Positions 1-6,372 of a stretch of DNA of 31,829 nucleotides are shown in pieces. Both the position numbers and the translations under genes were made by a program. Source of the stretch: UBA7702 sp051866595 (GTDB taxonomy: Bacteria > Bacillota > Dehalobacteriia > UBA7702); the NCBI GenBank assembly GCA_051866595.1, contig JBJDXI010000170.1, forward strand, positions 1-31,829, given 5' to 3'. The number at the start of each line of letters is the position of its first letter. Positions within the stretch are counted from its first letter, which is position 1. The notes under the pieces are model-generated. The model saw only the letters and a program-made list of their open reading frames with translations, was not told the DNA's origin and made no database searches.

Positions 1-329
1 AGATCGCCGATAAGCAGGTCTACGATGATTACTTCGGCCCCGAGGGCAAAGGCATTAGCGTAAGCCTCGCCTATTGTGAAAAAGAAGAGGATGTTCTCGC
101 CGCTTACGATTCTCATCTGCAGGTGGAAAATACCCGGGTCTTTACGACATCCGCCGGGGATACCTTCACCCTCTGCGACGTCCGTTATGCCGATAGCGAC
201 CATGATAAGCTGGTGGAGGCGAGAATCGGTATCAACAATTATCTCTTTGAGCTGACCTTCTGTAATCTGGATGAAACCGAAATGGAAACGGTATTGAACA
301 GCGTGGATTTAAGCCTCTTAAAAAACTAA
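1..329 (+). CDS. C-terminal part of an unrecognised protein (5' end outside the window)
   Basis: An open frame enters from the left edge (first complete codon at position 3) and runs 108 codons to a TAA at 327-329. An in-frame GTG at 123 could be misread as a start, but the frame is open all the way to the edge and upstream codon use matches a real gene, so this is a truncated CDS. The visible residues are acidic and mixed alpha/beta in character (contains YFGPEGKGISV and FELTFCNLDETE); there is no transmembrane segment, cysteine motif or catalytic signature I recognise. It ends two bases before the hairpin repeat at 331. Function unknown. That it is protein-coding is fairly certain; its family is not. 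Confidence 0.7.
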   Translation, partial: IADKQVYDDYFGPEGKGISVSLAYCEKEEDVLAAYDSHLQVENTRVFTTSAGDTFTLCDVRYADSDHDKLVEARIGINNYLFELTFCNLDETEMETVLNSVDLSLLKN

Positions 330-330
330 A

Positions 331-495
331 CGGGCGTCCCAAGGCGGTTGATAAGCGGCGAAATCGCCAATCATCGACGAAGTGCATACCGTTATGTATA
401 GCGCTTCGCCGCTGTCTGGCGAGTTTCACCGCTTCTAAAGCGTTTTGAAACGCCCGTGAGGGTGAATCGGAAGGAGTGTTTTGGAACACCATTTC
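331..495. repeat. Nested-hairpin intergenic repeat, copy 1
   Basis: Outer arms CGGGCGT (331-337) and ACGCCCG (450-456) enclose further dyads, including GGCGA-AA-TCGCC near 357-369 and an imperfect hairpin from about 379 to 409. The sequence after the right arm (TGAGGGTGAATCG) continues into a weak GTGTT/AACAC hairpin with a T-rich tail near 475-503, which may act as the terminator of the upstream gene. A shorter element with the same ends (GGGCGTCCCAA, then CGG-TGATAA-CGGC, then TTGA-ACGCCC-TGAGG-TGA-TCG) lies at 25562-25673, also just after a stop codon. The shared ends and placement show a repeat family; the mechanism is unknown. A small minus-strand open frame across it is treated as chance. 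Confidence 0.65.
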
Positions 496-507
496 TTTTC
501 TTTATTA

Positions 508-535
508 TTGACAAATATCGGATTTATGTTAAAAT
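508..535 (+). promoter_or_regulatory. Sigma-A-type promoter of the cobalamin operon
   Basis: TTGACA at 508-513 and TAAAAT at 530-535 are separated by 16 bases, a near-consensus housekeeping promoter. It lies just upstream of the cobalamin riboswitch, so transcription would begin near 542 and include the whole aptamer. Confidence 0.8.
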
Positions 536-549
536 AAAGGTAATTTCAT

Positions 550-805
550 AAGGTCGGTGCCGAAAGATTGCTTTCGGTTAAAAGGAAAAACGGTTAAAAT
601 CCGTTACAGCACCCGCTACTGTGAGAGAAGATGAACCCCGAATACGCCATTGGCGCACGTTTTGCGTAGAGAAGGCCGGGTAGTAAGATGAAGCTCAAGT
701 CAGGAAACCTGCCATGCAATTCCGGAGCTCGGGAAGGAAGAGCCGGGATGATATGGTGACTTATGCTGCCGCATCCCGCGAGGATGCGGCATTTCTTAAT
801 TTTTA
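550..805 (+). ncRNA. Cobalamin riboswitch with terminator/antiterminator expression platform
   Basis: The leader contains the conserved core CAGCACCCGCTACTGTGA near 606-623 and a full B12 box, AAGTCAGGAAACCTGCC, at 697-713, the hallmarks of the AdoCbl riboswitch family. Downstream, TGCCGCATCC (767-776) pairs perfectly with GGATGCGGCA (782-791) and is followed by a T-rich run, forming an intrinsic terminator. A competing pairing, CGGGATG (744-750) with CATCCCG (772-778), would block that terminator and serve as the antiterminator. The expected behaviour is that bound cobalamin favours termination and lowers expression of cobT-cobU-cobC. The aptamer is certain; the exact switching geometry is inferred from the visible complementarity. 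Confidence 0.95.
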
Positions 806-818
806 GGAGGAAAAAATC

Positions 819-1904
819 ATGGAATTACTGAAAAAAACAATGGACGCCGTCCAGCCCCTGAACAAAGAAGTACAGAAAGAAGCCATGACCTATATCGACG
901 GTCTCATCAAGCCCATCGGCAGTCTCGGTAAACTGGAAACCATCGCCGCCCAGATCGCCGGCATTACCGGTAAAGTCAAAGGCAACGAAATGAAAAAACG
1001 CTGCATCATCGCGATGTGCGCCGATAACGGCGTTCATGCCGAAGGCGTTGCCGTGGCTCCTCAGGAAGTGACGACGCTGATGGCCAAAGCCATGGCCGCC
1101 GGCGGCAGCGGCATGACCGTTTTCGCCAAAGAAGCCAACGCCGAATATGTTCTCGTGGATGTGGGCATCAACAGTGATGAAGTGGTTCCCGGCGTGATCC
1201 ACCGTAAAATCGCCAAAGGTACCGCCAACTTCGCCAAAGGCCCGGCCATGAGCCGCGAAGACTGCGTGAAAGCCATGGAAATCGGTATCGAAGTCACCAA
1301 CGAAATGGTGGAAAAAGGTTACGACATCATCGGTACCGGTGAGCTTGGCATGGCCAACACCAGCTCCAGCTCCTGCGTTCTGGTGGCTCTCACCGATGTG
1401 ACCATGGATCAGGCGGTGGGCAAAGGCGCCGGCCTCACCGACGAAGCCCATCAGCATAAAAAAGAAGTGCTGAACCGCGCGCTGGAAGTCAATAAACCCG
1501 ATAAAAACGATCCCATCGACGTTATTTCCAAAGTCGGCGGTTTCGATATCGCCGGTCTCGTCGGCGTTTATCTCGCCGCCGCCGCCAACCGCAAACCCGT
1601 TGTTGTGGACGGCTTCATCTCCGCCGCCGCCGCTCTGGCCGCGGTAAAACTCTGCCCCGCCGCCGCGGATTATATGATTACTTCCCACTGCTCCGCGGAA
1701 CCCGGCTTTATGGCCATGATGGACGCTCTGGGCAAAAAACCTATGCTCATGCTGGATATGCGCCTCGGCGAAGGCAGCGGCTGCCCCATGGCTTTCCATG
1801 TGGTGGATCAGGCCCTGGCCATGATCAACCATATGGCGACCTTTGCCGAAGCCACCATCGACAGCAGTGAATTTGTGGACATCCGGGAGGATGAAGAAGA
1901 ATGA
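819..1904 (+). CDS. cobT: Nicotinate-nucleotide--dimethylbenzimidazole phosphoribosyltransferase CobT
   Basis: CobT transfers the phosphoribosyl group of nicotinate mononucleotide onto a lower-ligand base (classically dimethylbenzimidazole), giving alpha-ribazole phosphate for cobalamin assembly in the cytoplasm. The 361-residue length fits the family. Family landmarks are present: the KPIGSLGKLE N-terminal segment, CADNGVHAEGVAVAP near residues 67-81, GTGELGMANTS with Glu175, and MRLGEGSG with Glu318. The last two correspond to the catalytic/substrate glutamates known in the Salmonella enzyme. The start at 819 follows AGGAGG (805-810) with eight intervening bases. It is the first gene after the cobalamin riboswitch and overlaps cobU by four bases (ATGA), so it should be repressed by cobalamin and translationally coupled to cobU. 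Confidence 0.97.
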   Translation: MELLKKTMDAVQPLNKEVQKEAMTYIDGLIKPIGSLGKLETIAAQIAGITGKVKGNEMKKRCIIAMCADNGVHAEGVAVAPQEVTTLMAKAMAAGGSGMTVFAKEANAEYVLVDVGINSDEVVPGVIHRKIAKGTANFAKGPAMSREDCVKAMEIGIEVTNEMVEKGYDIIGTGELGMANTSSSSCVLVALTDVTMDQAVGKGAGLTDEAHQHKKEVLNRALEVNKPDKNDPIDVISKVGGFDIAGLVGVYLAAAANRKPVVVDGFISAAAALAAVKLCPAAADYMITSHCSAEPGFMAMMDALGKKPMLMLDMRLGEGSGCPMAFHVVDQALAMINHMATFAEATIDSSEFVDIREDEEE

Positions 1905-2464
1905 GCCGAATTACGCTGATTACCGGCGGCGCCCGAAGCGGCAAAAGCAGCTTCGCCGAAGATCTGATCCGTGAAAAAGGGGAAAAGATTCTCTACGTCG
2001 CCACGGCAAAGCCCATTGATGAGGAAATGAAGGATCGCATCAAAAAGCATCAGGAACGCCGCCCCGCCCATTGGGATACGCTGGAACAGTACAGCGGTCT
2101 CAGCGCCGTGCTGCCGGAACGTTCCAAAGATTACGACGGCATCCTGCTGGACTGCGTGACTATCATGTCCACCAACATCATCTTCGATCAGCCGATGATG
2201 ATGAAAGAGGACATCTCCTTTGAGGAAATGATGGAAGCGGAAAAAGCTCTCGTCGCGGAAATGCAGGATTTCATTTCCTGTTTCAAAGATTTAAGCTGCG
2301 ACCTGATTCTCGTCACCAATGAAGTGGGTCTCGGCCTCGTGCCGGAATATCCCATCTCCCGGTTTTACCGGGACGCTCTGGGTCGGGTCAATCAGGCCCT
2401 GGGCAAGGCCGCCGATGAAGTGTACTTTGTGACCTGCGGCGTGCCGATGAAGATCAAAGGATGA
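1901..2464 (+). CDS. cobU: Adenosylcobinamide kinase / guanylyltransferase CobU
   Basis: This bifunctional enzyme phosphorylates adenosylcobinamide and then transfers GMP to form adenosylcobinamide-GDP, the acceptor for alpha-ribazole. The 187-residue protein opens with a P-loop, GGARSGKSS (about residues 8-16). The conserved HQERRPAHWDTLE segment, in the position of the family's guanylylation-site region, follows near residue 48. The C-terminal VTNEVGLGLVPEYPISRFYRDALGRVNQ region is highly typical of CobU. Its ATG overlaps the cobT stop (ATGA at 1901-1904) and cobC starts three bases after its stop. Expression should follow the upstream riboswitch. Identification is secure from motifs and context. 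Confidence 0.96.
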   Translation: MSRITLITGGARSGKSSFAEDLIREKGEKILYVATAKPIDEEMKDRIKKHQERRPAHWDTLEQYSGLSAVLPERSKDYDGILLDCVTIMSTNIIFDQPMMMKEDISFEEMMEAEKALVAEMQDFISCFKDLSCDLILVTNEVGLGLVPEYPISRFYRDALGRVNQALGKAADEVYFVTCGVPMKIKG

Positions 2465-2467
2465 TTT

Positions 2468-3055
2468 ATGAAACTCTATCTGGTCCGTCACGGTGAGACG
2501 GAATTGAACGTAAAAAAAGTATATTACGGCCGTACCGATTGCGGACTGACGGAAAAAGGTAAAGAACAGGCGGTTTCTCTGAAAGCCGCCTTTTCCGCCG
2601 TTCCCCTTGAGCTGGTGCTGGAAAGCCCCCTGAAACGGGCGAAAGATACTTCTTCCCTGCTTCTGGGAGAGAAAGAGGTGATCCGTCAGACCGATGGCCG
2701 TTTACAGGAACTGAACTTCGGCGGTTGGGAGGGGAAATCCTATCAGGAGCTCATGGGGGATCCCCTCTATGAGCAGTGGTGCCGGGAGTGGAAAACCACC
2801 TGCCCGCCTCAGGGAGAGTGCTTTCTCGATCTGGCAAAGAGAGTCCATTCCTTTTATGAGGATCTGCTGAAACGTGAGGAAGAACAGGTGCTGATCGTCG
2901 CCCATCACGCCGTGCTCCAGCAGTTGATGGTCTGTCTTTTTGAAGCGGAGCCGGAGTCCTGCTGGCACTATGCCTTTGATCAGGGAACCTATACGGTCTT
3001 TGATGTCCGGGACGGATTTGCCGTGCTGAAAGGGCATAATCTGAAAGACGGATGA
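2468..3055 (+). CDS. cobC: Alpha-ribazole phosphatase (histidine phosphatase family), CobC-like
   Basis: A 195-residue histidine phosphatase. The N-terminal LVRHGETELN holds the phospho-accepting His in the RHG motif. ESPLKRAKDTS carries the second conserved Arg, ELNFGGWEGK is the typical acidic/Trp segment, and VAHHAV supplies the second catalytic His. In cobalamin clusters this fold removes the phosphate from alpha-ribazole-5'-phosphate (or from cobalamin phosphate). The position immediately after cobU, with a three-base gap, supports that role over a general phosphoglycerate-mutase-like activity. It is the last gene of the riboswitch operon; cobS, the usual partner encoding cobalamin synthase, is not in the cluster. 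No strong terminator follows the stop codon. Confidence 0.9.
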   Translation: MKLYLVRHGETELNVKKVYYGRTDCGLTEKGKEQAVSLKAAFSAVPLELVLESPLKRAKDTSSLLLGEKEVIRQTDGRLQELNFGGWEGKSYQELMGDPLYEQWCREWKTTCPPQGECFLDLAKRVHSFYEDLLKREEEQVLIVAHHAVLQQLMVCLFEAEPESCWHYAFDQGTYTVFDVRDGFAVLKGHNLKDG

Positions 3056-3108
3056 TAGCATAAAACGGATTTTTCATGAAAATTTTTTAAGGATATTCTA
3101 ATTTTTTG

Positions 3109-3137
3109 ATGACAATTTTATTGCGATCTGTTATAAT
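3109..3137 (+). promoter_or_regulatory. Promoter of rubrerythrin gene
   Basis: ATGACA at 3109-3114 and a perfect TATAAT at 3132-3137 are spaced by 17 bases in an AT-rich intergenic stretch, 56 bases before the rubrerythrin start codon. Together with the terminator after the gene this makes rubrerythrin a monocistronic unit. Confidence 0.7.
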
Positions 3138-3193
3138 TACTAAATAAAATTCAAATGTCATACGGACATAATTTTAAATGGAGGTATTCGATA

Positions 3194-3724
3194 ATGAGTA
3201 AATACGCAGGAACCAAAACGGAAGCAAACTTGATGGAAGCTTTTGCCGGTGAATCCCAGGCAAGAAACAAATACACCTACTTCGCCTCTAAAGCGAGAAA
3301 AGAAGGTTTTGAAGAAATCGCCGCGATTTTTGAAGAAACCGCCAACAATGAAAAAGAACACGCCAAAATTTGGTTCAAAAGATTAGAAGGCATCGGCACC
3401 ACCGCTGAAAACCTCAAAGCCGCCGCCGAAGGCGAAAACGGTGAATGGACCGAAATGTATCCCCGCATGGCCAAAGAAGCCAAAGAAGAAGGCTTTGACG
3501 ATATGGCTTATCTCTTTGAAAGCGTTGCCGCTATCGAAAAGAACCATGAAGCAAGATATAAAAGACTTCTTGCCGCCGTGGAAGAAGACGCTGTTTTCAC
3601 CGATACCGAAGACGTTGTCTGGGTTTGCAGAAACTGCGGTCATGAATATGTCGGCAAAAACGCTCCCAAAGTATGTCCCGTTTGCGCTCATGCACAGTCC
3701 TATTTTGAAAGAAAAGTCAGATAA
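3194..3724 (+). CDS. rbr: Rubrerythrin
   Basis: Rubrerythrins are cytoplasmic non-heme di-iron peroxidases that protect anaerobes from hydrogen peroxide. The 176-residue protein has the standard two-part structure. The first part is an N-terminal ferritin-like four-helix domain with diiron ligands in GESQARNKY (Glu20), ETANNEKEH (Glu53, His56) and AAIEKNHEARY. The second is a C-terminal rubredoxin-like domain with two CxxC/CPxC pairs (VCRNCG and VCPVCA, about residues 143-165) that binds one iron. The start at 3194 is preferred because GGAGG at 3180-3184 sits nine bases upstream; an in-frame upstream start would add 13 residues without a ribosome binding site. The gene has its own promoter and terminator. 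Its presence indicates an anaerobic lifestyle. Confidence 0.97.
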   Translation: MSKYAGTKTEANLMEAFAGESQARNKYTYFASKARKEGFEEIAAIFEETANNEKEHAKIWFKRLEGIGTTAENLKAAAEGENGEWTEMYPRMAKEAKEEGFDDMAYLFESVAAIEKNHEARYKRLLAAVEEDAVFTDTEDVVWVCRNCGHEYVGKNAPKVCPVCAHAQSYFERKVR

Positions 3725-3741
3725 TCGGCTTTAAAAGAATG

Positions 3742-3772
3742 AAACCCGCAGTGAAAACTGCGGGTTTTCTTT
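3742..3772 (+). terminator. Intrinsic terminator of rubrerythrin
   Basis: AAACCCGCAG (3742-3751) and CTGCGGGTTT (3758-3767) form a perfect 10-bp stem with a six-base loop followed by a T-rich tail (TTTTCTTT). It ends the rubrerythrin transcript. Confidence 0.9.
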
Positions 3773-3780
3773 ATACCCAA

Positions 3781-3861
3781 AGAACCAGCCGTTCCGCTTT
3801 GTTCGGCGGTTAAAAGATTTTTTTCTGTCGGTTCTAAAGCCTTCTCCTTAAAGGGAAGGCT
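3781..3861. repeat. Non-coding hairpin segment with a truncated-looking palindromic repeat
   Basis: Between rubrerythrin and the next promoter there is no gene. AGAACC (3781-3786) pairs with GGTTCT (3830-3835) around an inner GCCG/CGGC pair. Next, AGCCTTC (3838-3844) pairs with GAAGGCT (3855-3861) around CCTTaaAGG. The latter resembles the start of AAAGCCTTC-type palindromic repeats that I recall being scattered in many Firmicute genomes; that link is from memory, not computed. No coding signal is seen here on either strand. Confidence 0.4.
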
Positions 3862-3905
3862 CATGCGGCGTTTTTCTTTGGGAAAATCCCGGATTTTTCT
3901 TTTTC

Positions 3906-3934
3906 TTGCAAATTACCGCTGATTGCGGTATGAT
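3906..3934 (+). promoter_or_regulatory. Promoter of the DUF2284-to-comF operon, with a dyad in the spacer
   Basis: TTGCAA (3906-3911) and TATGAT (3929-3934) are separated by exactly 17 bases. The spacer holds a perfect inverted repeat, TACCGC (3914-3919) and GCGGTA (3925-3930), whose right arm enters the -10 box. This is a plausible operator position for an unidentified regulator. Confidence 0.7.
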
Positions 3935-3979
3935 AATAATGTATAGGAATATGAAATTTTCATTTGGAGAGTGAAGGTT

Positions 3980-4546
3980 ATGTTGTTTCAGCCGGAAATC
4001 AAAACGGTGATGATCCCCGCGGAAAAGTACTGCCGGGAATATCGTGATCCGGAACAGTTCATTGAATATTGCAAGGTGTGCCCCCGGTACAATCATCTCT
4101 GGTGCTGTCCGCCCTTTGATTTTGATACCACCGAGGCATTGAAGCCTTATCATTATGTTTATATTGTTGGTATCCGTACCACCGTCGATCCTCATCTGCG
4201 GGAAATCATTACCGATCCCGTCACCGTCGGGGAAATGACGGAATTTATCACCAAAGATTGCCGCCGTTATGTGGATCCGGTGATTCTTGGCATGGAAAAA
4301 GCGGCGCCGGGTTCCCGGTCTTTCCACGCCGGCCGCTGTTACCGCTGTGATTACTGTGCCCGCATCTTCGGCCGTCCCTGCGTGCATCCGCAGGAAATGC
4401 GGTCTTCCCTGGAAAGCTACGGCTTTGACGTGGCCCGGACCACCGAGGAGCTCCTCGGTTTTAAACTGGAATGGAGCGCCGACCGTCTGCCGGAACATAT
4501 TTCCTTTATTTCCGCGCTGTTTACCAAGGAAGAAATATCGTTATGA
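3980..4546 (+). CDS. DUF2284 family cysteine-rich, predicted metal-binding protein
   Basis: A 188-residue soluble protein rich in cysteines placed as in DUF2284 proteins: CKVCPRYNHLWCCPPF in the first quarter and HAGRCYRCDYCARIFGRPC near residues 112-130. These clusters suggest an Fe-S or zinc site; the biochemical role of the family is not established. The ATG at 3980 is chosen because GGAG at 3966-3969 sits ten bases upstream, whereas an in-frame GTG at 3971 would abut the ribosome binding site. It is the first gene of a five-gene operon and its stop overlaps the start of the next gene (ATGA). Nothing in the sequence shows what it does with the genes that follow. Confidence 0.85.
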   Translation: MLFQPEIKTVMIPAEKYCREYRDPEQFIEYCKVCPRYNHLWCCPPFDFDTTEALKPYHYVYIVGIRTTVDPHLREIITDPVTVGEMTEFITKDCRRYVDPVILGMEKAAPGSRSFHAGRCYRCDYCARIFGRPCVHPQEMRSSLESYGFDVARTTEELLGFKLEWSADRLPEHISFISALFTKEEISL

Positions 4547-4959
4547 CGCGGCTGGAAACGGAAGAGCTGATTCTCAGACCTCTGCAAAAGAATGAAACGG
4601 CCCTGGGCGGCAGCTGCTGCCTTTCGGCTTCGGTTTTTGATTACGGCGGCAGGGAAGGCTGTTTCGCCGTGGTATCCAAAGAAAGCCGGAAAATCGTTGG
4701 TACGGTGCTCTGTCCCGAGGAGGCGATTACCGTTCATATCGTCGAAAACAGCCGTGACCTCGGTTTCGGCGCTGACGGACTGGCCCTGGCGTTGGACGCG
4801 CTTTTCGGCATCTGCGGACGGGAAAAAGTGACCGCCGTCTGCGAAAAAAACAATCGGCCGGCGGTGAAAATGCTGCTGCATTGCGGTATGGAGCAGGTAA
4901 AAGAAGAAAATACCCTGATTCACTGGGCATTGACCCGGGAAGAATGGGAAAAGCTATAA
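4543..4959 (+). CDS. Small GNAT-fold acetyltransferase-like protein
   Basis: The 138-residue product begins MTRLETEELILRPLQKNE, the usual opening of GCN5-related N-acetyltransferases. It contains RDLGFGADGLALALDALF, aligned with the acetyl-CoA-binding loop and helix, followed by KVTAVCEKNNRPAVKMLLHCGMEQV, the typical final strand-helix of the fold. The acetyl-CoA loop is less canonical than R/QxxGxG/A, and the protein is somewhat short because the middle sheet is compressed. Catalytic competence is therefore uncertain and the substrate is unknown. The start at 4543 overlaps the upstream stop codon by four bases, implying translational coupling; a longer frame opening at 4471 lies inside the upstream gene and is rejected. 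Confidence 0.75.
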   Translation: MTRLETEELILRPLQKNETALGGSCCLSASVFDYGGREGCFAVVSKESRKIVGTVLCPEEAITVHIVENSRDLGFGADGLALALDALFGICGREKVTAVCEKNNRPAVKMLLHCGMEQVKEENTLIHWALTREEWEKL

Positions 4960-4968
4960 GGAGAGAAA

Positions 4969-5679
4969 ATGTCTCTGATTGTTACGGTAAAATCGGCGGA
5001 GGGCATCGTGATGGCGGCGGACAGCCGCGTCAGTATGCAGGTGCGCGGTGAAAACGACTTGAAGGCCGTTTCCGGTATCCGTCATTATTCCGATCATTTT
5101 TCAAAACTGTTTTTGGCGCCCAATGGCATGGGGCTCTCTTTCTGCGGTGAAATGGCCATCGAGAAGGGGAATCTCAACGTTTTCGTGGAGCGGTTTTTAA
5201 AGGAAAAAGTCAGCGCCCCCATGCCGGTAACGGCGGTGGCGCCGTTGCTGCTGGAGTATATGCGGCAGCTGCCGAAGATTCCCGCCACGATTTTCCATCT
5301 CTGTGGTTACGCGGAAAAAAACGGAGTGCCGGAACCCTGCTTCTGGCGGGTGATCCCCAAGAAAAACACAGTGGAGGAAATCAAGGAAAAACCGCTGGTA
5401 TGGGATGGTGAAGGTGATATTCTGGCCCGTCTGCTCTCGCCGGTGGCCATCCGCACGCCTCAGGGCGGCGGTATGCCTCTGCCCGATTATCCCATCGCCG
5501 TCAATCTCTTTACCCTGCAGGACGCTGTGGATTTTGCCGATTACGCTATCCGCACCACCGAGGAGGCCATGGCCTTTCAGCTTCGTCCGAAAACCGTGGG
5601 CGGTCCCCGGGATATTCTTGTGATCAAACCGGAAGAAAGCTTTTGGGTCCGGAAAAAAACATTGGGAGAACCGAAATGA
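4969..5679 (+). CDS. Proteasome-like Ntn hydrolase with an N-terminal Ser instead of Thr
   Basis: A 236-residue protein whose opening, SLIVTVKSAEGIVMAADSR after removal of Met1, matches the start of proteasome beta subunits, HslV and related Ntn hydrolases. If Ser2 is the first residue of the mature chain, Asp falls at position 17 and Arg at 19, the canonical spacing. The later FSKLFLAPNGMGLSFCGE corresponds to the Lys33 strand and following glycines, displaced about 12 residues by an insertion. The nucleophile would be Ser rather than Thr, exposed by methionine aminopeptidase without a propeptide. The C-terminal TVGGPRDILVI is also proteasome-like. Start codon: AAGGAGA at 4958-4964. It is nine bases after the GNAT gene and overlaps the HEAT-like gene (ATGA). 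Fold is well supported; activity, assembly state and substrates are unknown. Confidence 0.8.
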   Translation: MSLIVTVKSAEGIVMAADSRVSMQVRGENDLKAVSGIRHYSDHFSKLFLAPNGMGLSFCGEMAIEKGNLNVFVERFLKEKVSAPMPVTAVAPLLLEYMRQLPKIPATIFHLCGYAEKNGVPEPCFWRVIPKKNTVEEIKEKPLVWDGEGDILARLLSPVAIRTPQGGGMPLPDYPIAVNLFTLQDAVDFADYAIRTTEEAMAFQLRPKTVGGPRDILVIKPEESFWVRKKTLGEPK

Positions 5680-6368
5680 TGCAACCCGAAGAAAAAATCC
5701 ATCGTTTGAACGATCTTTATCTCAACGCGCTGTCTGATGCCTCTGACAGCGCATTTTTATGCCGGATGCTGGAAGATGAAGACTATATCGTCCGCTCCAA
5801 AGCCTTTTATGCCGCGGAGAAATACTGTGATGAAACCGTGAAAGAAGCTGTTTTGGAAATCCTTCTCCACGGGGAGCGGGAATGGCAGCTCAGGGCTTTA
5901 TCGGTGTTGTGCCGTCATCCCGATGAAAGCGTTCTTCCTTCTCTGGAACGCTGTCTCTTTCAGCGGGAAAAGCCTCTGCTGATCCGGGGCGCGGCGCTGA
6001 CGCTGGCGGAAACCGGCGGTGAAAAGGCCATGGAGCTCTTCGGCCGGTTTCTCCTGAGTCCCTTCAGCGGCTATCTGAAAGACGATTTTCTGGCGCATTG
6101 TCTTCTGAAGCTGGAAGAACAGACGCCCCAGGGGAAAAAATGCTGGGCAGAGCAGGAAAAAGCGAAACCGGCCCTGGCCGCTGTTTCCGCATCTCTTTGT
6201 CGTGAAAGCGAACCCAACGAACTGCTGATGGTGTACCCTTATCCCGATTTTCTCTCCCGGATGGCGGAAAAACAGGGGATCGCACCGAAAGAATGGAAAC
6301 GGGTTTCCTTTTTCCCCCGGAAAAAAGGGGGAAAGGCAAAGAAAACCCAGCCGGAAATCAAGGAATGA
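5676..6368 (+). CDS. HEAT-repeat-like helical protein
   Basis: A 230-residue, almost entirely helical protein with repeats of the HEAT/PBS-lyase kind: LCRMLEDEDYIVRSKAFYAAEKY, VLEILLHGEREWQLRALSVLCRH, LERCLFQREKPLLIRGAALTLAETG and a less regular fourth unit ending near residue 150. The last 30 residues are strongly basic (FFPRKKGGKAKK). Such repeats usually form a curved protein-binding scaffold; no enzyme motif is visible. The ATG at 5676 overlaps the stop of the Ntn hydrolase gene (ATGA), with GGGAGA upstream at 5664-5669, so the two proteins are probably made in coupled fashion. comF starts four bases downstream. A physical link with the hydrolase is an inference from coupling only. Confidence 0.7.
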   Translation: MMQPEEKIHRLNDLYLNALSDASDSAFLCRMLEDEDYIVRSKAFYAAEKYCDETVKEAVLEILLHGEREWQLRALSVLCRHPDESVLPSLERCLFQREKPLLIRGAALTLAETGGEKAMELFGRFLLSPFSGYLKDDFLAHCLLKLEEQTPQGKKCWAEQEKAKPALAAVSASLCRESEPNELLMVYPYPDFLSRMAEKQGIAPKEWKRVSFFPRKKGGKAKKTQPEIKE

Positions 6369-6372
6369 AACG

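Noticed and set aside
232..492. Minus-strand 86-codon frame
   Set aside because: Covers the inverted-repeat element and the end of the upstream gene; composition and placement indicate a chance frame.
825..1832. Long minus-strand open frame (335 codons) opposite cobT
   Set aside because: It is the antisense shadow of a GC-rich, strongly biased gene; it has an His/Gly/Phe-rich composition, no ribosome binding site, and no family resemblance.
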